In this document: in pieces, positions 37,941 to 47,386 of the stretch
Position numbering within the stretch: the stretch's first letter is position 1
Layout: every line of letters starts with the position of its first letter
From: Luteibacter flocculans
GTDB taxonomy: Bacteria; Pseudomonadota; Gammaproteobacteria; Xanthomonadales; Rhodanobacteraceae
Assembly: GCF_023612255.1 (NCBI RefSeq)
Contig: NZ_CP063231.1
Coordinates: 2,400,001-2,464,000 of the forward strand
Length of the DNA stretch: 64,000 nt
Direction: 5' to 3'
Notes under the pieces: generated by a model
Seen by the model: only the letters and a program-made list of their open reading frames with translations
The model's database searches: none
What the model was told of the DNA's origin: nothing
Made by a program: the position numbers and the translations under genes

Positions 37941-39545
37941 TCAGAGATCCGCCTTGAGTGAGAAATGGATGCGCGTGTCGTGCGCGCGTGTCGCCTGCCC
38001 GTCCTTGAAGGGATAGGCGAGTTCGAACGCGCCCGTCGCGACGTTGAAGATCTGGAAGCGCGTACCGAAGCCCGCGCTGGAAAGGTTGTAGCTGCTGACA
38101 CGGGTGCTACCGGCCGCTGGATTGGCGGGATCGATGAGGCTGGGCAGTGCGTTCATCAGCACGAGATGTGCAGCGTCGACGAAAGCGTGGAAGCGCCAGT
38201 CGTTCACCCAATGACCGATGTGCGAGGCGATGGAAGGCGTGCGCAGTTCGATGGAACCGGTGACGCCGTGGTCGGCGGTCTGTTCGGCTTCCAGATAACC
38301 GCGCACGCTGCTTTCGCCACCCGCGGCGTACTGCTCGCTGGAGATCAGCGACGAGTTGGAAAGCTGGCCGCCTAGCCGTCCCGCCAGACTGAAGCCGTTG
38401 TCGAACTGGCGCGTCCGCCCGCCATCGACCTTCACGTAGAAGAAGTTCGCCCGCGCCTTGTAGCGTTGGTTGTCGAACTCGGCCGCGTCGCTTCCGCCTG
38501 CACGGAACCCCAGCGTGCCGCTGATGGCGATCGTGCTGATCGAGCGCTCGCCGGTCGATTGACCCTGGTAAGTCACGTTGAGCGGGATATAGGTAATCGG
38601 CGCCTTGGACGTCTGCCCTGCCAGGCTGATGTTCTGGTCGAAATGTTTACGGGTCAGCCCCATCGACAAGGACTGCGAATACTCGGCGTGCGTGGGCAGC
38701 GTGCGGATGAAGCTGAAGCCGAACGCATTGCCCTTGCCTAGCACCGTGGTACCGCCCACCGCGTTGGCGTTGCTGTTCGAGCGGTAACCGGACGTGAGCA
38801 CGCTCCAGTCGCTCGACAGCGGCACCATGTACGAGCCTGCCCAGACCTCGGCCGCGTTGCGATCCTGCGGCGCCACGATGTAGGTCAGCGATGCCGACTG
38901 ACCATCCTGGAACAGGTTGTCGTCGCGCACGCTCGCTACGGTGCGCAACTCGGGCGTATTCACGCTGTGGTCGTTGTTGACTTCGAGGCTGGCGTGGAGC
39001 GGCGAACTGTCGGTGACCTTCAGCGTCACGTCCATGGTCTGCGGCAGCTTGCCCGGCGCGAGTACCGGCACTACCTGGGCGCCGCTGCGGCGGTTCACGT
39101 CGGTGAGCTGCTGCTGCGCGTCCACGAAGTTCGGCACCTCGCCCTCGCGCAGCGCAGGGACGGCGTCGCGGATGTCCTTGGGCGAGTGGTAGGCGGACCC
39201 TTCGACGCGTACTCGGCCGATGGCGTTCTCCGTCACCTGAAAGCGGATGATGCCGCCCTTTACCTGCTGCGGCGGAAGATCGACGACGACCGACTGATAC
39301 CCGTGCGCCTGATAGGTCTTCTGCAAGGCATCGCGCGCGGCACTCACGTCGTTCATCGACTTGCCGGGGCCGAGAAAGGGATACACCGCCGTCTCGATGT
39401 CCAGCGGCTGCAACGTCGTGTTGCCGTCCACCACGTACTCGTTCACGTCGAACGCCGCGGGCGCGTCCTGGGCGCCAGCGCCAGTGGAAAGTGCACATGC
39501 GACAGCCAGCGCGAGCGCGCGCCGCAAGGCAGCGATACGCGTCAT
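37941..39545 (-). CDS. Two-partner secretion pore, ShlB/FhaC/HecB family (TpsB)
   Basis: A 534-residue outer-membrane translocator for TpsA. The signal peptide ends at ALSTGAGAQ (about residue 25). A POTRA pair spans residues 30-190 (FDVNEYVVDGNTTL, KGGIIRFQVTENAIGRVRVEG). A 16-strand Omp85-type barrel follows, with the lid-lock motif VRGY in GGESSVRGYLEAE, and ends FSLKADL. Usual family length is 550-590 residues. It is encoded first in the structural part of the block, directly before the Ton motor genes (37-bp gap) and 7.6 kb before tpsA. FhaC-type pores are not known to need the Ton system. Confidence 0.92.
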   Translation of the reverse strand: MTRIAALRRALALAVACALSTGAGAQDAPAAFDVNEYVVDGNTTLQPLDIETAVYPFLGPGKSMNDVSAARDALQKTYQAHGYQSVVVDLPPQQVKGGIIRFQVTENAIGRVRVEGSAYHSPKDIRDAVPALREGEVPNFVDAQQQLTDVNRRSGAQVVPVLAPGKLPQTMDVTLKVTDSSPLHASLEVNNDHSVNTPELRTVASVRDDNLFQDGQSASLTYIVAPQDRNAAEVWAGSYMVPLSSDWSVLTSGYRSNSNANAVGGTTVLGKGNAFGFSFIRTLPTHAEYSQSLSMGLTRKHFDQNISLAGQTSKAPITYIPLNVTYQGQSTGERSISTIAISGTLGFRAGGSDAAEFDNQRYKARANFFYVKVDGGRTRQFDNGFSLAGRLGGQLSNSSLISSEQYAAGGESSVRGYLEAEQTADHGVTGSIELRTPSIASHIGHWVNDWRFHAFVDAAHLVLMNALPSLIDPANPAAGSTRVSSYNLSSAGFGTRFQIFNVATGAFELAYPFKDGQATRAHDTRIHFSLKADL

Positions 39546-39676
39546 GCGCTCACCTCGATGGATCGTCTAGCCACGCCGAACTTCCCCTGTCGTTCCGTTT
39601 AACAGAAGACGCGCGGGGCGCCGCGCCACTGAACCACTGTCACTAAAAATTCATCGAATCCGTTCGGCCGACAAAC

Positions 39677-40663
39677 TCAGCTCAGCAAGACCCAGCCACC
39701 CGGTAGATGCGTGGCGTGTGCGCCGTAGGCGTCCTGGATCAGCGTCGCCACGTCGGCCATCTGGTCCAGGGTGAAACGTGCATGCACGCGACGCGCGCCG
39801 AGCGTGCGATCGGTGATGACGATGCGCCCGGGACGGTAGCGATTGATGTCCGCGACAACGTCGGCAAGCGGCTGGTTGTCGTAGATCAGCACCTTGTTCC
39901 GCCAGGACAGCGCGGTGTCGGGATTGACCGCAGTGGGGGCACTGACGCCACGGGCGTCGAAGGCCACCTGCTGCGACGGCTTGACCACCACATCGCTCGC
40001 ACCGACGGAGAGCCGGGTTTCCCCATCGAGGCAGGTGACCGCCGCTTCGTCGTCGATGCAACGGATCGCGAAGGATGTACCTGGCGCGGAGACAATCCGT
40101 CCCTCGGCAAGCTCCACCACGAACGGTGAGGTACGCGACGCGTCGATCCGCACCACGGCCTCACCGCTGTGCAGACGAAGATGCGCGCCGCGGGCATCGC
40201 CGCCACGCAGACCGATATCCGACGACGTGTTCATATCGACGACGACGCCCGGTGCCACGCTGACACTGCGCTGCTCACCGACCGCCGTACGCCACCGCGA
40301 CGCATCGCGATCCGCACCTAGGTCAAGGCCCAGGTCGAGCCCGTAGCGGCCGACAAACACCGCGGCCACCGAGGCACTGACTGCGGCGGCGAGGAACGCG
40401 CGGCGATTCATGCGTATGCCGTGCCGTGGCGGAACCCGCGCCGTGCGCCGTGCGTTTTCTTCATGCATCGCGATGGCGGGCCCAAGGGCTTCCCACATCT
40501 GCCGGGTCCGGGCGAAGGCCTCAGCGTGCTGGGCGCTCGACAGGCACCAGCGACGGAACGCCTCGCCGTCCTCGCGCGTGGCCGCGCCCGAGGTCAAATG
40601 GACGAGCCATGCCCTCGCCTGTCGCTCGCTTTCCTGGATGCCGGTGCTTCCCATATCGTTCAA
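39677..40663 (-). CDS. fecR: FecR-type anti-sigma/sigma-regulator protein
   Basis: A 328-residue membrane protein. The cytoplasmic N-terminus (ERQARAWLVHLTSGAAT, residues 12-30, with W19) is the DUF4880 region that contacts FecI. A single membrane helix (AFLAAAVSASVAAVFVG) is at residues 89-105. The periplasmic FecR domain has VGEQRSVSVAPGVVVDMNTSS, LHSGEAVVRI and VSAPGTSFAIRC. The C-terminus (VLIYDNQPLADVVADINRY) is the STN-like part that receives the signal. Its start overlaps the sigma gene stop by four bases. A 131-bp gap separates it from tpsB. Confidence 0.92.
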   Translation of the reverse strand: MNDMGSTGIQESERQARAWLVHLTSGAATREDGEAFRRWCLSSAQHAEAFARTRQMWEALGPAIAMHEENARRTARVPPRHGIRMNRRAFLAAAVSASVAAVFVGRYGLDLGLDLGADRDASRWRTAVGEQRSVSVAPGVVVDMNTSSDIGLRGGDARGAHLRLHSGEAVVRIDASRTSPFVVELAEGRIVSAPGTSFAIRCIDDEAAVTCLDGETRLSVGASDVVVKPSQQVAFDARGVSAPTAVNPDTALSWRNKVLIYDNQPLADVVADINRYRPGRIVITDRTLGARRVHARFTLDQMADVATLIQDAYGAHATHLPGGWVLLS

Positions 40664-41196
40664 GACGATTCCCCGGCGCCCGGACCGAACCGCTGGATCG
40701 ACTGTCGTCCCACTTTTGTGGCGCAGGTCTCAAGTGCCTTCTTCAGCTCCTTGCCCACCATGCGCACGGAGATGCCGTGCCGGGCCGCGATATCGGCTTG
40801 CGGAAGTTCGTCCACGCGCGCGGCAATGAGAATGTCCCGCTGGCGGCGGGTCAAGGCGGACAATGCATCGCTCAGCGCAGCAAGATCCTGCCGCGAGGAC
40901 AGCACCGTGGGCGGATCGAGGCTGTCGCCTGCGCCATGAATGAGTTCATCGATCTCTTCGCCGGTCAACAGGCGGCGCGAGGCACGATGCTGGTCCGTTG
41001 CCATGTTCAGCGCCATGCGGAACAGGTAGCCCATCGGCTGGACGGCGCGATCGCTGGCGGCGTCCAGCCGCTCCACCTTGAGATAGGTTTCCTGCAGCGC
41101 GTCATCGACGAGATCGTCGGACGGCAAGCGACGGCGCAGACGCCGACGGAAGTCCTCGTAGTTATCGACGAACAGCCCGAGCAGCGACGTGTCCAT
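40660..41196 (-). CDS. fecI: FecI-type ECF sigma factor
   Basis: A 178-residue extracytoplasmic-function sigma factor. The ATG at 41196 (MDTSLLGLFVDN) follows the STN gene stop by two bases and has GGGAG upstream; the longer open frame is rejected. Region 2 is DDLVDDALQETYLKVERL and region 4 is LTRRQRDILIAARVDELPQADIAARHG, with a SVRMVGKELKKAL recognition helix. It should direct transcription of target genes when FecR relays the surface signal. The adjoining secretion genes are the likely targets, but I could not identify its promoter motif. Confidence 0.92.
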   Translation of the reverse strand: MDTSLLGLFVDNYEDFRRRLRRRLPSDDLVDDALQETYLKVERLDAASDRAVQPMGYLFRMALNMATDQHRASRRLLTGEEIDELIHGAGDSLDPPTVLSSRQDLAALSDALSALTRRQRDILIAARVDELPQADIAARHGISVRMVGKELKKALETCATKVGRQSIQRFGPGAGESS

Positions 41197-41198
41197 GC

Positions 41199-41912
41199 CT
41201 AGCTCTCCCACACGGGCGATCCGCGGCAGGGATCGGCACCGTTGAGCGAAGGCCGCAACAGGATCGTCATGGGACTGAAACGGTGGAACGCCGCGTCGAG
41301 GTGCAAGGCACGCAAGGTGGACAGCACACGATCGTCGCGTGTCGGATCGTCGGACGGGGTAAGAGCGACGGCATCCGCGACCTGCCCTGCCGGATCGATC
41401 CAGACCTGCATGGCGAGTCGATAATGACCGGGACGGGTGGAAGCACGTGCGCAAAGCGCACGCTCGATGGCCTCCTGCACGGCAGCGGCAACGCGATCGT
41501 CCGGCAACGCACCGTCGGCAGCGGACGGCACGGCATCCGCAGGCAAGGCGTCGGAGGCACTATGGATCGCTGTGACCGTGAACGCATTCATGGATGAAAA
41601 GTGCGCGGTGAGACCGCTGTCGGCGAGTAACAGGCGCAACGCGTCGCGCGGTTCGAGCAGCGCGTGGACTGCCGACGAGCGACGTCCCGAGGCAAGGTCG
41701 TCGTCGAACAGAACGGCAATGCCGGCCGTCTCACTGAACGAGCGCAGCGCGTCGGGCAGGGCTTGTGCATCGATGTCGAAGCGCATTGGCGCATGCGTGT
41801 CTTCCGATCCCTGCGAGGTCCCCATCGACGTCAAGGCCCGTGCCATCAGCCCGGTTGGCGCGAGCAGGACCATGCACGCGACGAGCGCGAGGACGCTGCG
41901 TGCCACGATCAT
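41199..41912 (-). CDS. Stand-alone STN-domain protein with TonB-C-like C-terminus
   Basis: A 237-residue exported protein. The signal peptide is SVLALVACMVLLAPTGLMA (residues 6-24). Residues 42-115 are an STN (secretin/TonB N-terminus) domain: FDIDAQALPDALRSFSETAGIAVLFDDDL, then RRSSAVHALLEPRDALRLLL. The C-terminal part (VAAAVQEAIERAL, MQVWIDPAGQVADAVAL) resembles a TonB C-terminal domain and also the TonB encoded at 35028. In classical signalling the STN domain is fused to a TonB-dependent receptor; here it is not. It is first in the FecI-FecR group and is the probable signal donor to FecR. Confidence 0.82.
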   Translation of the reverse strand: MIVARSVLALVACMVLLAPTGLMARALTSMGTSQGSEDTHAPMRFDIDAQALPDALRSFSETAGIAVLFDDDLASGRRSSAVHALLEPRDALRLLLADSGLTAHFSSMNAFTVTAIHSASDALPADAVPSAADGALPDDRVAAAVQEAIERALCARASTRPGHYRLAMQVWIDPAGQVADAVALTPSDDPTRDDRVLSTLRALHLDAAFHRFSPMTILLRPSLNGADPCRGSPVWES

Positions 41913-42090
41913 TCCTCGTGCATAAACGGACAGGACGGGAGTCGTCTTCGCGTGCAGGCTAGGCGTGCCGGATGACAGAACGACGCTATCGCGGTGACAG
42001 CATTAATGACCGACATGTGACACGTTCACGCGCGCTCACCCGGCCAGGTGCATTCGTGTTATCCCTGCGCGAGGGCACGGAGGAACGACC

Positions 42091-42438
42091 ATGCATATCC
42101 GGCAATTCGTTACGGCGGCGCTGGCTTTTGCTCCGCTCGCGGGCGCGACGCAGACGGTCGTCGATCTGCCCGGTATGCACGCATCGGCCGAAACGGCCTG
42201 CGTCGAAACGACCGATGGTGCGAGAGCCGCGTTGTCGTACGCATGCCTGAATCGCGCGATGGCGGCCACGCAGGACGGCGGACACTTCGGGCTCGGCACG
42301 CCCGTGGGCGGCCGACCGACGAACACGCTTGGCCTGTACAACGCCAGCAGCCTCAGTCACCGCATGGGGCAGAACCTGGGGATCTCGGTCGAGCCCTTCC
42401 GCCCGAAGACCAGCTACCCGAATCCCTTGGCGCACTGA
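42091..42438 (+). CDS. Small secreted hypothetical protein
   Basis: A 115-residue protein with a short signal peptide (FVTAALAFAPLAGA, cleavage near residue 19). Two cysteines (TACVETTDG and SYACLNRAM) could form a disulfide. The Gly/Asn-rich C-terminal half has GHFGLGTPVGGRPTNTLGLY. GGAGGAACGACC precedes the ATG. It diverges from the STN-fecI-fecR group and converges on gspD. I do not recognise a family; the position suggests a link with the secretion genes. Confidence 0.7.
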   Translation: MHIRQFVTAALAFAPLAGATQTVVDLPGMHASAETACVETTDGARAALSYACLNRAMAATQDGGHFGLGTPVGGRPTNTLGLYNASSLSHRMGQNLGISVEPFRPKTSYPNPLAH

Positions 42439-42469
42439 CCGCCCCGCCGCCCTGACGGCACCGGGGCGG
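42439..42469. terminator. GC-rich hairpin between convergent genes
   Basis: CCGCCCCG and CGGGGCGG form an eight-base-pair stem around a 15-base loop, which itself holds CCG/CGG. It lies right after the TGA of the small secreted protein and 10 bp before the gspD stop. It has no T tract, so the terminator call is tentative. Confidence 0.45.
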
Positions 42470-42478
42470 CATCGCGTG

Positions 42479-44803
42479 CTACGGCTTGAGCGGTACCGTC
42501 ACGGTCGGCTCGGCGGCGGGTCCTGCCGCCTGACCGCGGTACGGCCGCAGCGACTCGAACTTCTGCTGGTATTCGTCGGTGACCTGCTTGGCCTGTTCGC
42601 CGTTGCTGATGACCCGCGGGGTGATCAGCACGATCAGCTCCGTGCGATCGCGATTGCGACTCGTGGACCCGAACAGGCGGCCGAACACCGGAATGCGATT
42701 CAGACCCGGAATGCCGGTGTCTGTAGTGCCTTCCTGTTGCTTGATGAGGCCGCCGAGCAGGACGGTCTGCCCGCTCTGCACCGCCACCTGCGTGGAGACT
42801 TCGCGCTGCTGGATCGGGAAGTTGCCCGTGGTGGTGTCCTTCTGCCCGGGCGCGCTGACCACCTGGTTGATGTTGAGGTACACCAGGCCACCCGGATTCA
42901 CACGCGGACGCACGTTGAGGATCACGCCGGTGTCCTTGTATTCCACCTGCCCGATCGTGTTGTCCGTGTTCGCGTTGGTGTTGACGAAGGTCTGCGTGAT
43001 CGGAATCTGGTCGCCGACCTGGATGTGCGCCTTCTGGTTGTTCAGCACCACCAGCGAGGGTGCGGACAAGGTCTTGGTGTTACCGCTGGTTTCCATCGCA
43101 CGCAGCGCGACCGAGAGATTGTTGTTGACGAACGAGTAGAAGAAGCTCTCGCCGCCGTACGTGGCTCCACCGTTACCCAACGCCCACTGCTGCTTGTTGC
43201 CCGGCTGGGTGGGCTTGCCATCGGTGCTGCCGACCAGGCCTTCGAGGTACCACTGCACGCCGAATTCGAAACTGCCCGTCAAGGCCACTTCGAGGATGCG
43301 CGTCTCGATCTGCACCTGCAGCGGCACGGCATCGAGGCGCTTGATCGCCTGCTCGATCTCCGTCCATTGCGACGGACGGCAGCGCACCATCAACTGGTTG
43401 TTCGAATCCACCGACGTGATGCGCACGCCGTCCTCGGTGGTCACGGGACCACTGCGCTGCCGGCGGGAACCGGAGTCGTCATCGCCGAGCCCGCCGCTGC
43501 CGAACGACGACATGCCGCTGCCGGTAGAGCCGTTCAAACCGGACGACCCGTTCAGGCCGGACGATCCGTTGAGACCGTTGTTGGACGTGTTGAGCAGACC
43601 ATTGCCCGACGAACTGTTGCCAAAGGAGCCAGTGGTGCTGCCGAGACCCGAACCACCGCGATTACCGAGATCGCTGTCGCCGCCGAGCGTGCCCGACGTC
43701 AGGCCCGGTCCGACGCGGCCACCGCGATCGCCCGACCCGCTGCCGCCACTGCCACCGCCGTAGATGTCCGAAAGATAATCGGCGAGATCCGAAGCCTGCA
43801 CGTTGCGCACGTCGTACACGTATAGCTGCGGCTCGTTGCCGCCACCGCGATCGATGCGATCGATCCAGCTCTTGACCTCTTCCAGATACGCGGGCTGCGG
43901 GCTGATGACCACGAGCGAGTTGGTCCGCTCGATCGGAATGAAGCGCAGCAGGCCCGCCATGGGCGTGTTGCCCTTGTCGCCGAAGAGCTTGTCGAGCGTG
44001 GGGGTCAGATCCTTTACCTCGGCGCGCTGCAGGCTGAACACGCCGACCGACATGCCGCGCAGCCAGTCGACGTCGAAGGTCTTGACCGTGCGCTCGTAGT
44101 TGTCCAGTTCGCTCGATGTGCCGGCCATGACCAGCACGTTGCGCGTAGGATCGGCCAGCAAGGTGGCATCCGGCCGCGCGAACGGCTTGATCAGCTTCTG
44201 CATCTCGGTGGCGGAAATGAAACGCAGCGGGAACAGGCGCGCCTGCAGACCGCCCGGGGGCGCCGTGGCCCCGATACTCGGCACGAGGTTACCGGCTACG
44301 GCGTCCTTCGCCGGCAGCACCACGTAACGGCCATTGCTGCGCACCAGGGCGTTGCCGGTCCAGGACAGCAGGGTCTCGAGGATCGGCAGCGCTTGCTCGC
44401 TGGTGACCGGCTGCGAGGTGGAGAACGATACGTTGCCCTGCACGCCCGGTACGATCGAATAGTTTTCGTGCAGCAGGTCGCCCAGGATGGCCTTGACCAC
44501 CGATTCGACCGGCTGGTTCTCGAAATTGAAGGTGACGGTGCCCTCGCCCGCGGCCACCGGCCGTGGCTTCGCGAGCCCGACCGGCTTCACGAACTCGCCG
44601 GTACCCGTGGTGATGTCCGGGGCCGCCGCAGGGGGTACCGCCGGGTTGGCCGTGCCCACCGCGAGGGGGCGTGGCACGGGCTTCTCCGTACCTGCCAGCG
44701 CTTCGCGCTGCAACGATCCGTCGTCGCGCGGCTGCGGCAGCGTCGTGCATCCGGCAAGCGCGACCGCAAGCGCCGTAGCGCCGATCAAAGAGCTTTTCAG
44801 CAT
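42479..44803 (-). CDS. gspD: Type II secretion system secretin GspD (XpsD-like)
   Basis: A 774-residue outer-membrane channel. The ATG at 44803 starts a lipoprotein signal with lipobox LAGC (Cys18), as in XpsD. N0 is near residues 75-150 (VTFNFENQPVESVVKAILGDLL). Repeated N1-N3 domains follow (FPLRFISATEMQKLI, YVYDVRNVQASDLADYL). A long Gly/Ser/Asn linker with repeated NGSSGL lies in the middle. The secretin core has VALTGSFEFGVQWYLEG, LSAPSLVVLNNQKA and the signature IPVFGRLFGS. It stands alone; in xanthomonads gspD closes the xps operon. With gspIJK 25 kb away it shows a dispersed type II system. Confidence 0.94.
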   Translation of the reverse strand: MLKSSLIGATALAVALAGCTTLPQPRDDGSLQREALAGTEKPVPRPLAVGTANPAVPPAAAPDITTGTGEFVKPVGLAKPRPVAAGEGTVTFNFENQPVESVVKAILGDLLHENYSIVPGVQGNVSFSTSQPVTSEQALPILETLLSWTGNALVRSNGRYVVLPAKDAVAGNLVPSIGATAPPGGLQARLFPLRFISATEMQKLIKPFARPDATLLADPTRNVLVMAGTSSELDNYERTVKTFDVDWLRGMSVGVFSLQRAEVKDLTPTLDKLFGDKGNTPMAGLLRFIPIERTNSLVVISPQPAYLEEVKSWIDRIDRGGGNEPQLYVYDVRNVQASDLADYLSDIYGGGSGGSGSGDRGGRVGPGLTSGTLGGDSDLGNRGGSGLGSTTGSFGNSSSGNGLLNTSNNGLNGSSGLNGSSGLNGSTGSGMSSFGSGGLGDDDSGSRRQRSGPVTTEDGVRITSVDSNNQLMVRCRPSQWTEIEQAIKRLDAVPLQVQIETRILEVALTGSFEFGVQWYLEGLVGSTDGKPTQPGNKQQWALGNGGATYGGESFFYSFVNNNLSVALRAMETSGNTKTLSAPSLVVLNNQKAHIQVGDQIPITQTFVNTNANTDNTIGQVEYKDTGVILNVRPRVNPGGLVYLNINQVVSAPGQKDTTTGNFPIQQREVSTQVAVQSGQTVLLGGLIKQQEGTTDTGIPGLNRIPVFGRLFGSTSRNRDRTELIVLITPRVISNGEQAKQVTDEYQQKFESLRPYRGQAAGPAAEPTVTVPLKP

Positions 44804-44953
44804 GGAACAACGTACTCCCTCGTTGGACACGGCACGATACACCGACACAGCTGTACCGGCGATTCCGACAACTCTAAAGGGAGGGTTCTTACAGTGCTAG
44901 CGTCAGGCAGCGGACTTGCGTCATGGATCGCACGAAAAATCCCGACCACCGGC

Positions 44954-44983
44954 GGGATGCGGCGCCGGTTCGCGCCGCATCCC
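44954..44983 (-). terminator. Strong hairpin after gnd
   Basis: A perfect 12-base-pair stem, GGGATGCGGCGC / GCGCCGCATCCC, with a six-base loop, 14 bp beyond the gnd stop. On the minus strand a run of five T residues comes about 14 bases later, after a second weak stem. It probably ends gnd transcription before gspD. Confidence 0.7.
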
Positions 44984-44997
44984 CTTGCCTCAGCCCG

Positions 44998-46410
44998 TCA
45001 TTCCGCCCATTCGGCGTGGAAACTGCCCTTGTCGTCCACGCGCTCGAAGGTGTGCGCGCCGAAGAAATCGCGCTGAGCCTGAATGAGGTTGGCCGGCAGG
45101 GTCTCGGCGCGATAGCTATCGTAATAAGCGATGGCGGCGGAGAACCCGGGCACCGGCACGCCGACACGCACCGCCTCGGCCACGACCTCGCGCAGCGCCG
45201 CCTGGTATTTCTGGGCCACGTCGCGGAAGTACGGGTCGAGCAGCAGGTTGCGCAGGCCCGCATCGTGCTGGTAAGCATCGGTGATCTTCTGCAGGAAGCG
45301 CGCCCGGATGATGCAGCCGGCACGGAAAATTCTTGCGATCTCGCCGTATTGCAGATCCCACCCGTTCTCGTCGGACGCCGCGCGGAGCTGCGCGAAGCCC
45401 TGGGCATAGGAGATGATCTTGCTCATATAGAGCGCGCGACGTACCGACTCCACGAACGCCTTCCTGTCCCCGCTGAACGACTCGCGCGCCGGCCCCGCGA
45501 GCTGCTTGCTCGCCGCCACGCGCTCCTCCTTCATCGAAGAAAGCACGCGGGCAAAGACCGATTCGGTGATGAGCGTGAGCGGCACGCCGAGATCGAGCGC
45601 GCTCTGGCTCGTCCACTTGCCCGTGCCCTTCTGCGCCGCGCGATCCACGATCATGTCCACGAGCATCTTGCCGGTGCGCTCATCCTTGCGCCGGAAGATC
45701 TTCGAGGTGATTTCGATGAGAAAGCTGTCGAGTTCGCCCTCGTTCCACTCACGATAGACCTCCGCGAGTTCCTCGTTCGAGAGGCCGACCACGTGCTTCA
45801 GCACCGCGTAGCTCTCGGCGATCAGTTGCATGTCGCCGTACTCGATACCGTTGTGCACCATCTTCACGTAGTGGCCCGCGCCACCCGGGCCGATATAAGT
45901 GACGCAGGGCGCACCGTCGGGCGCCTTCGCAGCAATTTCGGTGAGGATCGGCGCCACGAGGTCATAGGCGTCGCGCGGGCCACCGGGCATGATCGACGGT
46001 CCTTTCAAGGCACCCTCTTCGCCGCCGGAGACGCCGGTGCCGATGAAGTGCAGCCCATCGGCGGCAAGCTCTTCGCCACGGCGAACCGTGTCGCGGTAAT
46101 ACGTGTTGCCACCATCGATGAGGATGTCGCCCTTGTCGAGCAAGGGGCGCAATTGCTCGATCACTGCATCGGTACCTTTGCCGGCCTGCACCATGAGCAG
46201 GATGCGTCGAGGTTTCTCGAGCGAATCCACGAAGTCTTCCAGCGTATACGTGGGAACCAGCTTCTTGCCTTCGCTGGCAGCCATGACCTCGTCGGTCTTC
46301 TCCTTGCTGCGATTGAAGATGGATACCGCATAGCCTCGGCTCTCGATATTCCAGGCGAGGTTGCGACCCATCACGGCCATGCCGATGACGCCGATCTTCT
46401 GCTTGCTCAC
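44998..46410 (-). CDS. gnd: 6-phosphogluconate dehydrogenase (decarboxylating), NADP-dependent
   Basis: A 470-residue enzyme of the oxidative pentose phosphate pathway (6-phosphogluconate to ribulose 5-phosphate, CO2 and NADPH). The GTG at 46410 has GGAGG seven bases upstream and gives the family N-terminus [10 protein letters not shown]. The Rossmann segment is [30 protein letters not shown] follows. The catalytic block is [20 protein letters not shown] with the active-site Lys and Glu. The full length matches the long dimeric class. It is transcribed away from scoAB. Confidence 0.96.
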   Translation of the reverse strand: MSKQKIGVIGMAVMGRNLAWNIESRGYAVSIFNRSKEKTDEVMAASEGKKLVPTYTLEDFVDSLEKPRRILLMVQAGKGTDAVIEQLRPLLDKGDILIDGGNTYYRDTVRRGEELAADGLHFIGTGVSGGEEGALKGPSIMPGGPRDAYDLVAPILTEIAAKAPDGAPCVTYIGPGGAGHYVKMVHNGIEYGDMQLIAESYAVLKHVVGLSNEELAEVYREWNEGELDSFLIEITSKIFRRKDERTGKMLVDMIVDRAAQKGTGKWTSQSALDLGVPLTLITESVFARVLSSMKEERVAASKQLAGPARESFSGDRKAFVESVRRALYMSKIISYAQGFAQLRAASDENGWDLQYGEIARIFRAGCIIRARFLQKITDAYQHDAGLRNLLLDPYFRDVAQKYQAALREVVAEAVRVGVPVPGFSAAIAYYDSYRAETLPANLIQAQRDFFGAHTFERVDDKGSFHAEWAE

Positions 46411-46655
46411 GTTGCTTCCTCCGCGCGGGGATAGTGGATGGACATTGAGGACGAACTTCCGAGCATCAAGCGCCAGCGAGTGTGCAGGGTCTTGCAAGAA
46501 CCCGACACAGCGAGGCTTCCGCCGCTGCAGTGCAGCACGAAACATGGGTCCGGCGCGCGTGCATTGGACCAAAGGGCAGCCACGGCAAACGCTGGGCGTC
46601 GGCTATCATGGGCGGCGAACCGGCGGCGGGACCGTCCGGATGGAATCGATGACGC

Positions 46656-47375
46656 ATGAACCAGGTGAAGTCGCACTCGCGCGACAAGCGTGTCGCCACT
46701 GCTCGTGAAGCGCTGGCGGGTCTCGTAGCCGACGGACAGACCATCGCCGTCGGCGGTTTCGGTCTCTGCGGCATTCCCGAACTGTTGATCGAGGCACTGC
46801 GCGACTCCGGGGTCACCGGCCTCACCGCGGTGTCGAACAACGCCGGCATCGATGGCGTCGGTCTCGGCATGCTGCTCACCACCCGCCAGATCAAGAAAAT
46901 GGTCTCGTCGTACGTCGGCGAGAACAAGGAATTCGAGCGCCAGTACCTTGCGGGCGAACTGGAAGTGGAATTCACGCCGCAGGGCACGCTGGCCGAAAAA
47001 CTGCGCGCTGGCGGCGCCGGCATCCCCGCCTTCTTCACCCGCACCGGCTATGGCACGCAGGTGGCCGAAGGCAAGGAAACCCGCGAATTCGATGGGCACA
47101 TGTACGTGATGGAGCGCTCCATCGTCGCCGACGTGGCGCTGGTCAAGGCGTGGAAGGCCGATCCGTCGGGCAACCTGGTGTATCGCAAGACCGCGCGCAA
47201 CTTCAATCCGATGGCCGCCACGGCCGGCAAGGTTTGCGTGGCAGAGGTCGAGATCATGGTCGAGATCGGTGAACTCGATCCGGACCAGATCCACACGCCC
47301 GGCATCTACGTCGATCGCATCGTGCACAACCCCGCGCCGTCCAAGCGCATCGAACAGCGCACCGTGCGCGCCTGA
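46656..47375 (+). CDS. scoA: 3-oxoacid CoA-transferase, subunit A
   Basis: The 239-residue alpha subunit of a succinyl-CoA:3-ketoacid (acetoacetate) CoA-transferase, which activates acetoacetate for ketone-body use. Family motifs are [17 protein letters not shown] near residue 30, [15 protein letters not shown], and the C-terminal [20 protein letters not shown]. The usual length is about 230. It is followed 11 bp later by subunit B. Confidence 0.95.
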   Translation: MNQVKSHSRDKRVATAREALAGLVADGQTIAVGGFGLCGIPELLIEALRDSGVTGLTAVSNNAGIDGVGLGMLLTTRQIKKMVSSYVGENKEFERQYLAGELEVEFTPQGTLAEKLRAGGAGIPAFFTRTGYGTQVAEGKETREFDGHMYVMERSIVADVALVKAWKADPSGNLVYRKTARNFNPMAATAGKVCVAEVEIMVEIGELDPDQIHTPGIYVDRIVHNPAPSKRIEQRTVRA

Positions 47376-47386
47376 AGGAGATCACC

